From an uncultured Clostridia bacterium (GTDB taxonomy: Bacteria > Bacillota > Clostridia > Christensenellales > UBA1242): DNA of 34,668 bases. Under the pieces are notes generated by a model that did not search any database, had not been told where the DNA came from, and was given only the letters and a program-made list of their open reading frames with translations. Made by a program: the position numbers and the translations under genes. The stretch spans positions 1-34,668 of the forward strand of contig CALWJU010000042.1 in NCBI GenBank assembly GCA_944381105.1, read 5' to 3'. Positions 7,601-15,831 of the stretch are shown piece after piece; the first letter of the stretch is position 1; every line of letters starts with the position of its first letter.

Positions 7601-7833
7601 ATAATGGTGCTGATCCACTTCTACCTCAGGCTTTAAAATTGTGTATTGACAATGGCGTAGCCTCAACAACTATGGTACAAAGAAAACTATCAATCGGCTA
7701 TCCAAGAGCGGCGAGAATTGTCGACCAAATGGAAGAGCGAGGATATATTTCAAGTGCCGAGGGTGCAAAACAGCGTCAAGTGTATATAACAATAGACGAG
7801 TTCTATTCAATATTTGGTGATATATACGACTAA
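4690..7833 (+). CDS. ftsK: FtsK/SpoIIIE family DNA translocase
   Basis: A 1047-residue membrane-anchored, ATP-driven double-stranded DNA pump that moves chromosome ends through the division or sporulation septum. Residues ~20-170 hold four or five membrane helices. Residues ~180-560 are a long hydrophilic linker with an Asn/Ser/Gly-rich tract (~238-285) and a charged Arg/Asp/Glu section. The motor follows: Walker A G-T-T-G-S-G-K-S at 720-727 and Walker B I-I-F-D-E with D830-E831. A winged-helix gamma domain for DNA polarity signals fills ~975-1045 (Q-A-L-K-L-C-I-D-N, S-I-G-Y-P-R-A-A-R). The linker makes it longer than the common ~770-880 residue SpoIIIE proteins. FtsK and SpoIIIE cannot be separated by sequence alone. 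Transcription is from its own promoter; rimO follows after 120 bp. Confidence 0.96.
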   Translation: MATFQVNNNKNSEKKNVKKIVGWSLLGLCTIVFLFSVTSIIPALQYFFLGILGIFVYPLCVLGIIIALALLNNKKYVMPKRYAIFLGLSLYLFLSIIQLIIVGSPEGLSYGQFLALNYSKQITAGGMIIGFIPSSLAYLMGLPATYVIMALGLVTSVAFFVEAVISLRKTNAQTKPIKLQIKEKGNEIVKNPREVNKHYRTLKQEQKSYSDVNVMLDGNRKEEEKKELSAREKLGLVGKGYNNGYNSDISGNNSSSNGNYNSNYSLFKNGKNASNTPNGSNNLYKTPSQIVLPEDDKQSKVPSGMSLKEYLLSPPKVDMQKFMEHKPKAQSGQNLSQNSNLSSGVVAQNSNTIMPNASTSEINKNISSLKSSDEIKPSSFVHEESYDLSQNQTIKRGNLPDVRPEEITSEAEDIIRSVVEQEKIDREVENFPNTRESQNENKDSYSDYIDYGEVEKNNRENLVRDLDRNDSSLSRRDSVMRDDLARRNNNLSQRDENILGRERRDNLTEQNQSEKDNHVDAKEELNRENKTFDRSNDRPPIDEMERRKRFVQLDEDKPQERIKPYKYTRPPIDLITTKSDDLSVINEEVPLKRVALENALENFGVPAKVQNVVIGPTVTRYEIEMPEGISVKRILSLDADIAYALSANGQIRIEAPIPGRSIVGIEVPNSKVATVSIKDVLQSKEFALSPSPLTFALGKDITGNVKVCNLQKMPHLLVAGTTGSGKSVCLNSIIISILYKASPDDVKFIMIDPKQVELSMYEGLPHMVVPRVITDPTKAVNALQWAVDEMERRFKLISEERVRNIGEYNKLDKVVECKVKKMPYLVIIFDEFADFMAVAKNEIEDKIRRIAQKARAAGIHLILATQRPSTDVVTGTLKGNLPARIAFKVASRVDSEVIMGSTGAEKLLGHGDMLYKPSDAEPSRIQGCFIDTPETKDIVNFIIEHNEEVFDEEANNAINNPNKATGGGSDNNGADPLLPQALKLCIDNGVASTTMVQRKLSIGYPRAARIVDQMEERGYISSAEGAKQRQVYITIDEFYSIFGDIYD

Positions 7834-7953
7834 AATAAACACTGAATTTGATACGACAATTTAGTAAAAATTGATTTTGCTAAATTCAAGTTATCAAGTA
7901 GTCGCAAAAAGAACTATAAAATAATTCGAAAAATTTAAAAAAGAGGGATGAAT

Positions 7954-9276
7954 ATGACGAAAGAAGAGTTAAAAAAGAAAAACCTATCTGCTATCAGCCT
8001 AGGTTGCGACAAGAATAAGGTCGACCTTGAAAAGATGCTTGGGCGAATAAAGGAATATGGCATAAACATTATTGAGGATCCAGAAGAGGCGGATATAGTT
8101 ATTGTCAACACATGTGCCTTTATTCAGCCTGCGCAAGAAGAGGCGATTTATAACATTCTTGCAATGGAAAAATTGAAAGAAGAGGGGAGAATTGAAAAGG
8201 TTATTGTAACAGGTTGTTTTCCTGAGCGAAATTATAGCGTTATGAAGGAAAATTTCCCTAACATTGACGCATTTTTAAAATTGAATGAAAATGAAAAGAT
8301 AGTAGAAAAGATAGAAGAACTCTACAATGTCGAAAAGTCAAAACCTATCAAAAACTTTGAGCGGGTGCTAACAAATAGTCCTAGTTACGCATACTTAAAG
8401 ATAGCAGATGGGTGCAATAATGTATGTTCCTATTGTACCATTCCAAGAATAAGAGGCAGATATAAAAGTTATCCAATGGAAGAACTTTTGGATGAGGCTA
8501 AAAATTTAGTTGGTAGAGGCGTCAAAGAGATAATTTTAGTTGCACAAGATCCAACACGATACGGAGAAGACCTGTATAATGAAAACTGCCTTATAAAACT
8601 TTGCGAGAAACTTGCTAAAATAAAAGGACTCAATTCAATACGGCTTCACTACGCATATCCAGAAAAGGTAACTGATGAACTGCTTGACTTTATTGCAAAA
8701 AATGAAAAGATGTGCAAATATCTTGATATTCCTCTTCAACATATCGATGATGAAATTTTGAAGAGTATGCGACGAAGACTTGATGAAAAGGGGACACGAG
8801 AACTAATTGATAAAATAAAGACAAATTATCCAGAAATTGCTTTGCGTTCTACCTTTATTGTCGGCTATCCAGGCGAAAGCAAGAAGCAGTTTAATAAACT
8901 TTGCGACTTTATATGTGAAAGTGAATTTGATTATGCTGGTTTTTTCCCTTACTCACGTGAGAGCGGAACTGCAAGTTACTTTATGAAAAAACAAGTGCCT
9001 CTCTTTATAAAAAGATACCGATTAAAGAAGATACAAAGATTACAAAATGAGATAGTTTTGACTAAGGCAAGAGAAAGGATAGGACAGATAGTCGAGGTTT
9101 TAGTCGACTCCTACGACGCTCAAAGCGGAGAATTTTTAGGTCATAGCGAAAAAATGTCGCCATTAGTTGACTTTAACGTCAAATTTGTGGATAATGGTAG
9201 TGTAGAGTTGTATACATATGTTAAAGTAAAAATTCAAGATTTTGATGGAAGTGATTATAAAGGAGAGATTGTATGA
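7954..9276 (+). CDS. rimO: Ribosomal protein S12 methylthiotransferase RimO
   Basis: A radical-SAM enzyme that adds a methylthio group to a conserved aspartate of ribosomal protein S12. The N-terminal domain has the three cluster cysteines C18 (S-L-G-C-D-K-N), C54 (V-N-T-C-A-F) and C88 (V-T-G-C-F-P). The radical-SAM cluster is C154-x3-C158-x2-C161. A TRAM domain fills the last ~70 residues. At 440 residues it has the usual family length. The D-K-N-x-V-D after the first cysteine and S-L-G distinguish RimO from MiaB. The ATG at 7954 is preferred because the AGAGGG site directly abuts an in-frame ATG at 7948, which is too close for initiation. It overlaps pgsA by ATGA. Confidence 0.95.
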   Translation: MTKEELKKKNLSAISLGCDKNKVDLEKMLGRIKEYGINIIEDPEEADIVIVNTCAFIQPAQEEAIYNILAMEKLKEEGRIEKVIVTGCFPERNYSVMKENFPNIDAFLKLNENEKIVEKIEELYNVEKSKPIKNFERVLTNSPSYAYLKIADGCNNVCSYCTIPRIRGRYKSYPMEELLDEAKNLVGRGVKEIILVAQDPTRYGEDLYNENCLIKLCEKLAKIKGLNSIRLHYAYPEKVTDELLDFIAKNEKMCKYLDIPLQHIDDEILKSMRRRLDEKGTRELIDKIKTNYPEIALRSTFIVGYPGESKKQFNKLCDFICESEFDYAGFFPYSRESGTASYFMKKQVPLFIKRYRLKKIQRLQNEIVLTKARERIGQIVEVLVDSYDAQSGEFLGHSEKMSPLVDFNVKFVDNGSVELYTYVKVKIQDFDGSDYKGEIV

Positions 9277-10022
9277 ACACACCAAATAAAATAACATTAG
9301 CAAGACTAATTTTAATACCTTTTATTGTATTTTTCTATCTTGCTACATTTATTCCGTATGGTAGACTTGTCTCAGCACTGCTTTTTATTATAGCATGCCT
9401 CACTGACTTTTTGGATGGCTACCTTGCAAGGAAAAATAATCAAGTAACTACGCTAGGAAAATTCTTTGACTCAATAGCCGATAAAGTGCTTGTTATGACA
9501 GGAATGATTCTTATTATATCAGTGCAAATTTCTTATAATGGTGGAGACGCTGTTGCAAATGTTCCTATGGAGTCTATTGTTTATCCAACATGGCTCGGTG
9601 TGGCATGCGTTATAATTATGCTAGCAAGAGAGTTTATTATCAGTGCTTTAAGACAGATTGCTGCATCAAAAGGGGTTATCCTTGCTGCTGACAAGGGCGG
9701 AAAGATTAAGGCTACTGCTCAATTTGTGGTTGTATCACTCTATATGATATATGCTTTTGTACTGACCGACCTTGTAAGTGTTGGAGATGGCAATAGGGTT
9801 ATTGCTATTATAAACTTTATTATGATGTTACTTTTGGTTATAACAACCTTGCTGACGGTTTATTCTGGTGTTAGTTACCTCATTAGAAATAAAAAGGTAT
9901 TTTCAGTTGAGAAAAAGGTTGCCTTGACTTATATTGGTGAAGAGGACGAAGAAGAGGAGAAAGAGGTAAAACAAGATAAGACAGAGCAAAATAATTCAAC
10001 AATTAAAAAGGATAAGAAATAG
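9273..10022 (+). CDS. pgsA: CDP-diacylglycerol-glycerol-3-phosphate 3-phosphatidyltransferase
   Basis: A membrane enzyme of phosphatidylglycerol synthesis that transfers the phosphatidyl group from CDP-diacylglycerol to glycerol 3-phosphate. The full CDP-alcohol phosphotransferase signature is present: D45-x2-D48-G49-x2-A52-R53-x8-G62-x3-D66-x3-D70. Around it are about six hydrophobic segments. The first residues (N-T-P-N-K-I-T-L-A-R) are typical of PgsA. The protein is 249 residues long, whereas ~180-190 is common; the surplus includes a cytoplasmic tail of ~45 residues with a run of Asp/Glu followed by a Lys/Asn-rich end. It overlaps rimO by four bases (ATGA), so the two are translationally coupled, and cinA follows after two bases. 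Confidence 0.94.
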   Translation: MNTPNKITLARLILIPFIVFFYLATFIPYGRLVSALLFIIACLTDFLDGYLARKNNQVTTLGKFFDSIADKVLVMTGMILIISVQISYNGGDAVANVPMESIVYPTWLGVACVIIMLAREFIISALRQIAASKGVILAADKGGKIKATAQFVVVSLYMIYAFVLTDLVSVGDGNRVIAIINFIMMLLLVITTLLTVYSGVSYLIRNKKVFSVEKKVALTYIGEEDEEEEKEVKQDKTEQNNSTIKKDKK

Positions 10023-10024
10023 AG

Positions 10025-11011
10025 ATGAAATATAAGGTTTTTATATTTTCTGACAGTGTGCTAAATGGCGAGGAAAAGTTTAGTTTTGATGAATTTTTTA
10101 ATTTTTGCCTAAAAAACCTCGTAGAAATATCTTCTTTAAGTCTTGAAAAGTTTGACATTGATAAAGAGTTTATCAAAGACGGAGAGAATCTTTTAGTATT
10201 CTGCAACAATAAAAATCTTGATAATTTAATTATAAAAAATATCCACTTGTTAGGTAGCAAAAAATCTATTATAGATGAGCAGATTGCCATATTTGATAAA
10301 GCGGGTATAAAGATTATATTTATGCCACTAGAAAGCAAACTTGACCTTTTAGGCAAGGCTTTTGTGCGTGATGAGAACAAAAAGTATTGTCAATTTCATC
10401 TTTTCGGATTGTCTAAAACACAGATAGAAGAAAGATTAAATAGACTAAAAAGTAAAATAGATGGCTTTGATTGTAAATATGACTGCCAAAATCTCTTGTG
10501 TAAACTCGTTATTTCATACAACGGGCAGTTAAGCCTGATTGATGACAATATGGTGCTTATTAATAACGAATTTAAAGAGAATGTTTATAGCGAAAATGAC
10601 ATGCTATTGCCAGAGATTGTTGTCAAAATGCTGAAACTAAAAGATAAGACCTTAGCAATTGTCGAAAATATAACAGGTGGTAGATTGATTGAAAGTTTGC
10701 TTAGTGGAGGAGACAATTCCTTTTTGAAAAGCGTATGGATTGAAAATATAGACGCCCAAACAAGTGAGCAGTTGTGTGAAAAGGTAGAGGAGTATAAAAA
10801 TAAATCACATGCTGATGTCGTATTAATTATGCAGGGTAAATTTACAGACGAGGGGCTTTTGCTCAACTTTGCAATCTCTGAAAATGAGGAAATACATATA
10901 TACAAAAGTACGTTCAAAGCAGATAAAAATTCCTCTATTGAAATGGCAAAAAACGCAATTCTTTATCATCTAGCAAAGAAATTGCGACAAAATCAAGTAA
11001 TGCCTTTTTAG
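10025..11011 (+). CDS. cinA: Degenerate CinA-family protein
   Basis: A 328-residue protein in the classic place of cinA, between pgsA and recA. The middle part carries the CinA pattern F-H-L-F-G-L-S-K-T-Q-I-E-E-R-L (~124-138). The C-terminal part matches the PncC/NMN-deamidase domain: T-L-A-I-V-E-N-I-T-G-G-R-L-I corresponds to the usual A-E-S-C-T-G-G. The catalytic serine position is Asn215, and the N-terminal MoaB-like domain has lost its glycine-rich T-T-G-G-L-G-P motif. CinA proteins normally hydrolyse NMN and ADP-ribose-type nucleotides in pyridine nucleotide recycling. This copy is probably inactive in deamidation or has a new role. The reading frame is intact, so it is not a decayed pseudogene. 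Confidence 0.7.
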   Translation: MKYKVFIFSDSVLNGEEKFSFDEFFNFCLKNLVEISSLSLEKFDIDKEFIKDGENLLVFCNNKNLDNLIIKNIHLLGSKKSIIDEQIAIFDKAGIKIIFMPLESKLDLLGKAFVRDENKKYCQFHLFGLSKTQIEERLNRLKSKIDGFDCKYDCQNLLCKLVISYNGQLSLIDDNMVLINNEFKENVYSENDMLLPEIVVKMLKLKDKTLAIVENITGGRLIESLLSGGDNSFLKSVWIENIDAQTSEQLCEKVEEYKNKSHADVVLIMQGKFTDEGLLLNFAISENEEIHIYKSTFKADKNSSIEMAKNAILYHLAKKLRQNQVMPF

Positions 11012-11121
11012 TTATCATTTTGATATGTGCAATGTTATTAAATTTAATATAAAAATTTCTTTAAAAAGATTATTAAATAAAATACCTAAGAAAATAAATT
11101 TAAATAATTTTACCACAAAGT

Positions 11122-11138
11122 GTTTTTAGCGTAAAAAC
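11122..11138. promoter_or_regulatory. Operator-like palindrome upstream of recA
   Basis: GTTTTTA (11122-11128), spacer GCG, TAAAAAC (11132-11138): a perfect 7-bp inverted repeat about 80 bp before recA. No GAAC-N4-GTTC type LexA box was found between cinA and recA. The sequence could be a binding site of another regulator. Confidence 0.35.
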
Positions 11139-11171
11139 GTGTATAAAGTTAGAAAATATTTATTTTTTATT

Positions 11172-11199
11172 TTGAGATTATAACAAAATTTGATAAAAT
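11172..11199 (+). promoter_or_regulatory. Probable recA promoter
   Basis: TTGAGA (11172-11177), 16 bp, TAAAAT (11194-11199). A GAGGT ribosome-binding site at 11208-11212 precedes the ATG at 11217. The spacing is slightly short, so strength is uncertain. Confidence 0.45.
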
Positions 11200-11216
11200 A
11201 TATCTATGAGGTAATT

Positions 11217-12254
11217 ATGGAAAAGAAAGAAGAAAAGAAAGATAAAAAAGATAGTAAAAAAGAGGCACTTGACCAAGCGCTCCTCCAAATAGAAAAGCAG
11301 TATGGCAAGGGTGCAATTATGAAACTTGGAGACAAGGTAAATGCACCTATTGATGTAATTTCAACAGGATGTCTTACTCTTGATATTGCATTAGGTATAG
11401 GAGGCGTTCCAAAAGGTAGAATTATTGAGATTTATGGACCAGAGTCATCTGGTAAAACTACCGTATCACTTCATATCATTGCAGAGGCTCAAAAGGCTGG
11501 TGGTACTGCTGCTTTTATTGATGCAGAGCACGCGCTTGACCCAACCTATGCTGAAATATTGGGTGTTAATCTTAACGACCTACTTATTTCTCAGCCAGAT
11601 AATGGAGAGCAAGCACTAAATATTTGCGAGACACTTGTAAAATCGGGCTCAGTAGATATTATCGTAGTTGACTCTGTTGCTGCACTCACTCCAAAAGCGG
11701 AAATTGATGGCGAAATGGGTGATAATCATGTAGGTTTGCAAGCCAGAATGATGAGTCAAGCACTAAGAAAACTTACAGGTATTATCAATAAGAGCAACAC
11801 AACCGTCATATTTATCAATCAATTGAGAGAAAAGGTGGGGGTAATGTTTGGTTCGCCAGAGACTACAACAGGCGGAAAGGCTCTCAAATTCTATTCAAGC
11901 ATTAGACTTGATGTTAGAAAGAAAGACACAATCAAGGACGGAACAAATTTCATAGGGAATAGAACAGTAGTTAAAGTTGTTAAAAATAAACTTGCACCAC
12001 CATTTAGGACTGCTGAGTTTGATATAGTCTATGGACAAGGTATCAGTCAAAGTGGTTGTGTCATTGACCTTGCACTTGAAAAGGATATAATCAAAAAGTC
12101 GGGTTCATGGTTCTCCTATAACGACGAAAAGATAGGACAGGGCAAAGAGAATGTCAAGGCATATCTTGAACAAAACAAGGATATTTTCAATGAGATTTTC
12201 GCAAAAGTAAAAGAGGCATATGGTCTAGGCGAAAAAGTAGCAGTTGAAGAATAA
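11217..12254 (+). CDS. recA: Recombinase RecA
   Basis: The central homologous recombination protein. It polymerises on single-stranded DNA, exchanges strands and stimulates LexA-type self-cleavage. At 345 residues it has the usual length. Walker A is G-P-E-S-S-G-K-T at 74-81, Walker B I-I-V-V-D at 147-151, and the L2 loop region [10 protein letters not shown] lies at 210-219. The first 17 residues are unusually lysine- and glutamate-rich. The ATG at 11217 is chosen because GAGGT lies 4-5 bases upstream; the in-frame TTG at 11190 lies inside the promoter. It has its own promoter and terminator and is separated by ~200 bp from cinA. The rny gene that often follows recA in Firmicutes is absent. 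Confidence 0.98.
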   Translation: MEKKEEKKDKKDSKKEALDQALLQIEKQYGKGAIMKLGDKVNAPIDVISTGCLTLDIALGIGGVPKGRIIEIYGPESSGKTTVSLHIIAEAQKAGGTAAFIDAEHALDPTYAEILGVNLNDLLISQPDNGEQALNICETLVKSGSVDIIVVDSVAALTPKAEIDGEMGDNHVGLQARMMSQALRKLTGIINKSNTTVIFINQLREKVGVMFGSPETTTGGKALKFYSSIRLDVRKKDTIKDGTNFIGNRTVVKVVKNKLAPPFRTAEFDIVYGQGISQSGCVIDLALEKDIIKKSGSWFSYNDEKIGQGKENVKAYLEQNKDIFNEIFAKVKEAYGLGEKVAVEE

Positions 12255-12314
12255 AGTTGCAAATATGTCAATAAACTGAAAAAATCGCAAGATGTGTTAA
12301 AAGATAAAAAATAT

Positions 12315-12356
12315 AAAACCTCTAATATAAGTTTTGATAAATATTAGAGGTTTTTT
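12315..12356. terminator. Bidirectional terminator between recA and the penicillin-binding protein gene
   Basis: A 14-bp stem (12315-12328 with 12341-12354) has a T-run on the forward side and an A-run (T on the reverse strand) on the other. It ends both convergent transcripts, and the reverse gene stops six bases away. Confidence 0.88.
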
Positions 12357-12361
12357 GCTAC

Positions 12362-14587
12362 TTACATAAACCATTTTCCATCATTTTTGTAAGTACTTTC
12401 GCTTTTTATAAGGCTGATTTGTTCCTCTCTTTTTATTTCTGGCGATAGCGTGTAAAAATATTCAATTTCTAAAAGAATTTTACTTGAATAAATTTTTATA
12501 TGTACCTCTTGCTCGCCATTTTTCCCTGAAATTGTGCTGACTATTTTGCCATTATCTTTTATATTGTAGGTAATATAATTTTTAGCGTTAAATGTAATAA
12601 GTGCATAGTCATTTTCTACTTTGCTTGAAAACTCAGTTCTATCTAATTCTACAAATTTATTTGAAATGTCATTTGGCAGATTAAAAGTGGAGAAAAGTTC
12701 GCTGTGCTTATACCTGTCTGGCATATAAATGTTGGCAAGCATAACTCTGTGATTTTCGTTGAGTTCACTTTCGTCAATATCTCGCTCGACAATAGTAGAA
12801 GGTTTTTTAAAGGTAGATTTGTCTCCTATTTGACTAAAATACTCCTTAACAATTTCAGTAGGTTGATTGCCACCAGCATAATTTATTGGAGTGTTATCGA
12901 GATTGCCAAGCCAAACTCCGCAGGTATAGTCATTAGTATATGAAATATTCCATGCGTCAAGATTTTCTTTTGAATTTTTCTTTCCAACAGTACCTGTTTT
13001 AGAAGCAATATCCATATTAAGAGTGCTTAGTTTTTTTGCAGTACCACTCTTTGCACATGTTCTAAGCATGTCTGTTAAGAGGTAGGCAGAGTCCTCACGC
13101 ATAACCTCTTTCTCCTTTGTTTTGTTTACATATACAAGTTTGTTATTTTTGTCGGTGATAAATGATACAAAACTCGGCCTTGCATATCTTCCGCCATTTG
13201 CAAAAGTGGAGTACGCCCCAGCAAGTTCCTTGATATTGACGCCATAGGTCATACCGCCGAGAGCGAGCGTATAACTATCATCTCTCTCATCAAAGTCAAT
13301 GCCCATTTCCTCAGCGTAGGCTTTTGCCTTGTCTATACCGACATATGACAACACCTTGACAGCGGGAATATTTATCGATTTAGATAGCGACTCCCTTGCA
13401 CTTACATATCCGTGATAAACATTTCCAACGTTTTTTGGAGTATAGTCAGAAATGGTAGTTTTTTCATCTAAAAGTTGAGAACAAGGATAGATTATATCCT
13501 CATTAAGTGCTGGTCCATAAACAAGCACAGGCTTTATACAAGAGCCAGGTTGTCTCTTTGCTTCTAAAATCTTGAAATTGCTGTCGCCATTATAAGCAAC
13601 AACCGCATGCTTAGAATTATCTATCACAATTCCCGCATAGTTGCAGTCAACCTTACTGTTTTCGAGTGCACTATCAAGAGCCTTTTGTCTGCTACTATCC
13701 TGATAGGTGTATATCTTATAGCCTTTTAGGGCAATCTGTCTGGCAGGCAGTCCTAAAATTTCCTCTGCTTCGTCAATAGATGCTTGACTAAAAGAATTCA
13801 ATCTGTTTTTTCTATCATTGTTTATATTTAGCGCAATATCTTTTTCGCTTGCTTGTTTATAGTTTTCTGTACTTATTTTTCCGTCATTGTACATTGCAGA
13901 AAGAACTAAATTGCGTCTAGCAAGACAGTTGTCGTGATTTTTTATAGGTGAATATTTTGCTGGCGACTTGATAATTCCTGCAAGCATGGCAGACTCGGGT
14001 AAAGTCAAATCTTTTGCCTCTTTTGAAAAATAATAGTTTGATGCACTTTCAATTCCATAGCAGTTGTTACCAAAGTAGATTACATTGAGATAGAGTTCAA
14101 GTATCTCGTCCTTGTCAAAAGAATTTTCAATTTTCTGAGCAAGGGCAATTTCCTTAATCTTTCGCTCAAAGGTTTTCTCACTGCTAAGTAGTGTGTTTTT
14201 TACAAGTTGTTGAGTTATAGTTGATGCTCCCTCTCTAAGACTTCTAGTCCTTAAATTGTTCAAGCCTGCTTTTACTATACGTTTGTAATTTACGCCTTTA
14301 TGAGTATAAAAATCCTTGTCCTCGATAGAGATAAAGGCGTTCAGAGTGTCGTCAGATAGGGTTTTTATGTCTGCGTGAGACCTGTTTACCTCGTTATCCT
14401 CTTTGATAGGCTTGTTTTCGCTGTCAAACACGTCGACTTGAACGCAAAGCGAGGTTAATGCCTCCTTGTCAAGCGGAATGGTCCTCGCTCTGACATACAT
14501 AGAAGAGATGTATAAAGATACACCTATAACAGTTGCTATTGCCAATATAAAAATAATTATAAAAAATACCTTCCAAAATTTTCTCAT
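12362..14587 (-). CDS. ponA: Class A penicillin-binding protein (PBP1A type)
   Basis: A 741-residue bifunctional cell-wall synthase anchored by one N-terminal helix (~7-29). The glycosyltransferase family 51 domain (~70-240) has the catalytic E89 in E-D-K-D-F-Y-x-H-x-G and G-A-S-T-I-T-Q-Q-L-V-K-N (120-131). The transpeptidase domain (~315-600) carries S349-C-I-K352, S404-I-N406 and K530-T-G. It polymerises lipid II into glycan strands and cross-links them outside the membrane. The C-terminal ~130 residues are a beta-rich tail without the PASTA or fibronectin repeats seen in some relatives. The ATG at 14587 is preferred to the adjacent TTG. No clear ribosome-binding site precedes it. It is divergent from miaB and convergent with recA. 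Confidence 0.93.
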   Translation of the reverse strand: MRKFWKVFFIIIFILAIATVIGVSLYISSMYVRARTIPLDKEALTSLCVQVDVFDSENKPIKEDNEVNRSHADIKTLSDDTLNAFISIEDKDFYTHKGVNYKRIVKAGLNNLRTRSLREGASTITQQLVKNTLLSSEKTFERKIKEIALAQKIENSFDKDEILELYLNVIYFGNNCYGIESASNYYFSKEAKDLTLPESAMLAGIIKSPAKYSPIKNHDNCLARRNLVLSAMYNDGKISTENYKQASEKDIALNINNDRKNRLNSFSQASIDEAEEILGLPARQIALKGYKIYTYQDSSRQKALDSALENSKVDCNYAGIVIDNSKHAVVAYNGDSNFKILEAKRQPGSCIKPVLVYGPALNEDIIYPCSQLLDEKTTISDYTPKNVGNVYHGYVSARESLSKSINIPAVKVLSYVGIDKAKAYAEEMGIDFDERDDSYTLALGGMTYGVNIKELAGAYSTFANGGRYARPSFVSFITDKNNKLVYVNKTKEKEVMREDSAYLLTDMLRTCAKSGTAKKLSTLNMDIASKTGTVGKKNSKENLDAWNISYTNDYTCGVWLGNLDNTPINYAGGNQPTEIVKEYFSQIGDKSTFKKPSTIVERDIDESELNENHRVMLANIYMPDRYKHSELFSTFNLPNDISNKFVELDRTEFSSKVENDYALITFNAKNYITYNIKDNGKIVSTISGKNGEQEVHIKIYSSKILLEIEYFYTLSPEIKREEQISLIKSESTYKNDGKWFM

Positions 14588-14644
14588 CAACGTTATTATG
14601 TAACATATTGATAAAATTATTTGTTATATATGATAATTTTTTAT

Positions 14645-14673
14645 TTGAAAAATAAAAAGATTTATTGTATAAT
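14645..14673 (+). promoter_or_regulatory. Promoter of the miaB-mutS-mutL operon
   Basis: TTGAAA (14645-14650), 17 bp, TATAAT (14668-14673). An AAAGAGG site follows at about 14695, 6 bases before the miaB ATG. Confidence 0.75.
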
Positions 14674-14706
14674 TAATGTATATGTAAATATTCAAAAGAG
14701 GTTAAA

Positions 14707-15831
14707 ATGAAATATTATATAGTTACTTATGGTTGTCAAATGAATGTACATGAGTCTGAGAAAATCGCAGGCATACTCGAAAGTCTAGGGTATAGTCCAT
14801 GCGAAAAGAGAGAGGATGCAGATATCATTGTCTTTAACACCTGTGCAATAAGAGAGGGTGCTGAGGACAGAGTTTTTGGCAATGTTGGAAATTTAAAGAA
14901 ACTTAAAAAGAAAAATAAAAATCTAATTATAGCAGTCTGCGGTTGTATGACACAAAAAGAGCAGACCGCCCAAAAACTTTTGAATACCTTTCCTTTTGTA
15001 GATATTGTACTTGGTACTTTCAATATTACTAAACTGGGCTACTTTATCGAGGCTGTCAAGAAAGGTCGACAAATAGAGGTGCTTGACTCTGGCGAAATTG
15101 ACGAGGTTTTGCCTTATAAAAGGACTAGCGGAGACAATGCGTGGGTAAATATTATGCAAGGCTGTAACAATTTTTGCACCTATTGTATAGTCCCATACGT
15201 TAGGGGAAGAGAAGAGTCAAGGAAGGAAGAGAATATTTTAAAAGAGGTTAGGCAGGTTATAGCAGAGGGTAAATATAAGAAGATAACACTGCTCGGTCAG
15301 AATGTAAACTCCTATGGCAAAGATTTATCGCCACAGGTCTCTTTTTCCAAACTCCTAAGTGATATTTGTGCAGTGGAGGGAGACTTTACACTATCTTTTA
15401 TGACCTCTCATCCAAAAGATTTGACAGATGATGTAATTGACACGATTGCTAAGGAAGATAAGATTGAAAAGTATATCCATCTTCCTGCCCAGAGCGGAAA
15501 TAATAGAATATTGAGACTAATGAACAGAAAATATACACGAGAAAAGTATCTTGAAATAATAGATAAAATTAGAGCAAAGATACCAAATTGTAGGATAACC
15601 TCTGACTTTATTGTGGGTTTTCCAACTGAAACTGAGGAAGAATTTGAGGACACACTATCACTTGTAGAAAAGGTTAAATATGACAGCATATTTGCCTTTA
15701 TGTATTCAAAAAGAGAGGGCACAGTTGCAGAAAAAATGGAGGGACAGATACCTGAGGACGTAAAGAGAGATAGGGTAAATAGACTTTTGGCTCTTGAAAA
15801 GAAATTACAAAAGGAGAACAAGCATGATTGA
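14707..15831 (+). CDS. miaB: tRNA-2-methylthio-N6-isopentenyladenosine synthase MiaB, without TRAM domain
   Basis: A radical-SAM methylthiotransferase that converts i6A37 to ms2i6A37 in tRNAs reading U-starting codons. The N-terminal cluster cysteines are C10 (Y-G-C-Q-M-N), C46 (F-N-T-C-A-I-R) and C80 (C-G-C-M). The radical-SAM cluster is C153-x3-C157-x2-C160 in G-C-N-N-F-C-T-Y-C. The protein is 374 residues long, about 60-70 shorter than usual. It ends after R-L-L-A-L-E-K-K-L-Q, the helix that normally leads into the TRAM RNA-binding domain, so that domain is absent. mutS starts inside the last codons (8-base overlap), leaving no room for it. Its partner MiaA is encoded about 5 kb downstream. 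Confidence 0.93.
   Translation: MKYYIVTYGCQMNVHESEKIAGILESLGYSPCEKREDADIIVFNTCAIREGAEDRVFGNVGNLKKLKKKNKNLIIAVCGCMTQKEQTAQKLLNTFPFVDIVLGTFNITKLGYFIEAVKKGRQIEVLDSGEIDEVLPYKRTSGDNAWVNIMQGCNNFCTYCIVPYVRGREESRKEENILKEVRQVIAEGKYKKITLLGQNVNSYGKDLSPQVSFSKLLSDICAVEGDFTLSFMTSHPKDLTDDVIDTIAKEDKIEKYIHLPAQSGNNRILRLMNRKYTREKYLEIIDKIRAKIPNCRITSDFIVGFPTETEEEFEDTLSLVEKVKYDSIFAFMYSKREGTVAEKMEGQIPEDVKRDRVNRLLALEKKLQKENKHD

Noticed and set aside
7834..7947. Terminator between the translocase gene and rimO
   Set aside because: AATTTAG/CTAAATT can pair around 7859-7890, but no T-run follows, so read-through into rimO is as likely.
12704..12943. Forward reading frame inside the penicillin-binding protein gene
   Set aside because: It lies wholly within a well-supported reverse gene with intact catalytic motifs and has no ribosome-binding site. 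The many other antisense frames inside mutS, mutL, recA neighbours and scpAB were rejected for the same reason.
15794..15823. Longer N-terminus for MutS
   Set aside because: The upstream codon lies before the AAGGAG site and inside miaB. The family start aligns with the ATG at 15824.
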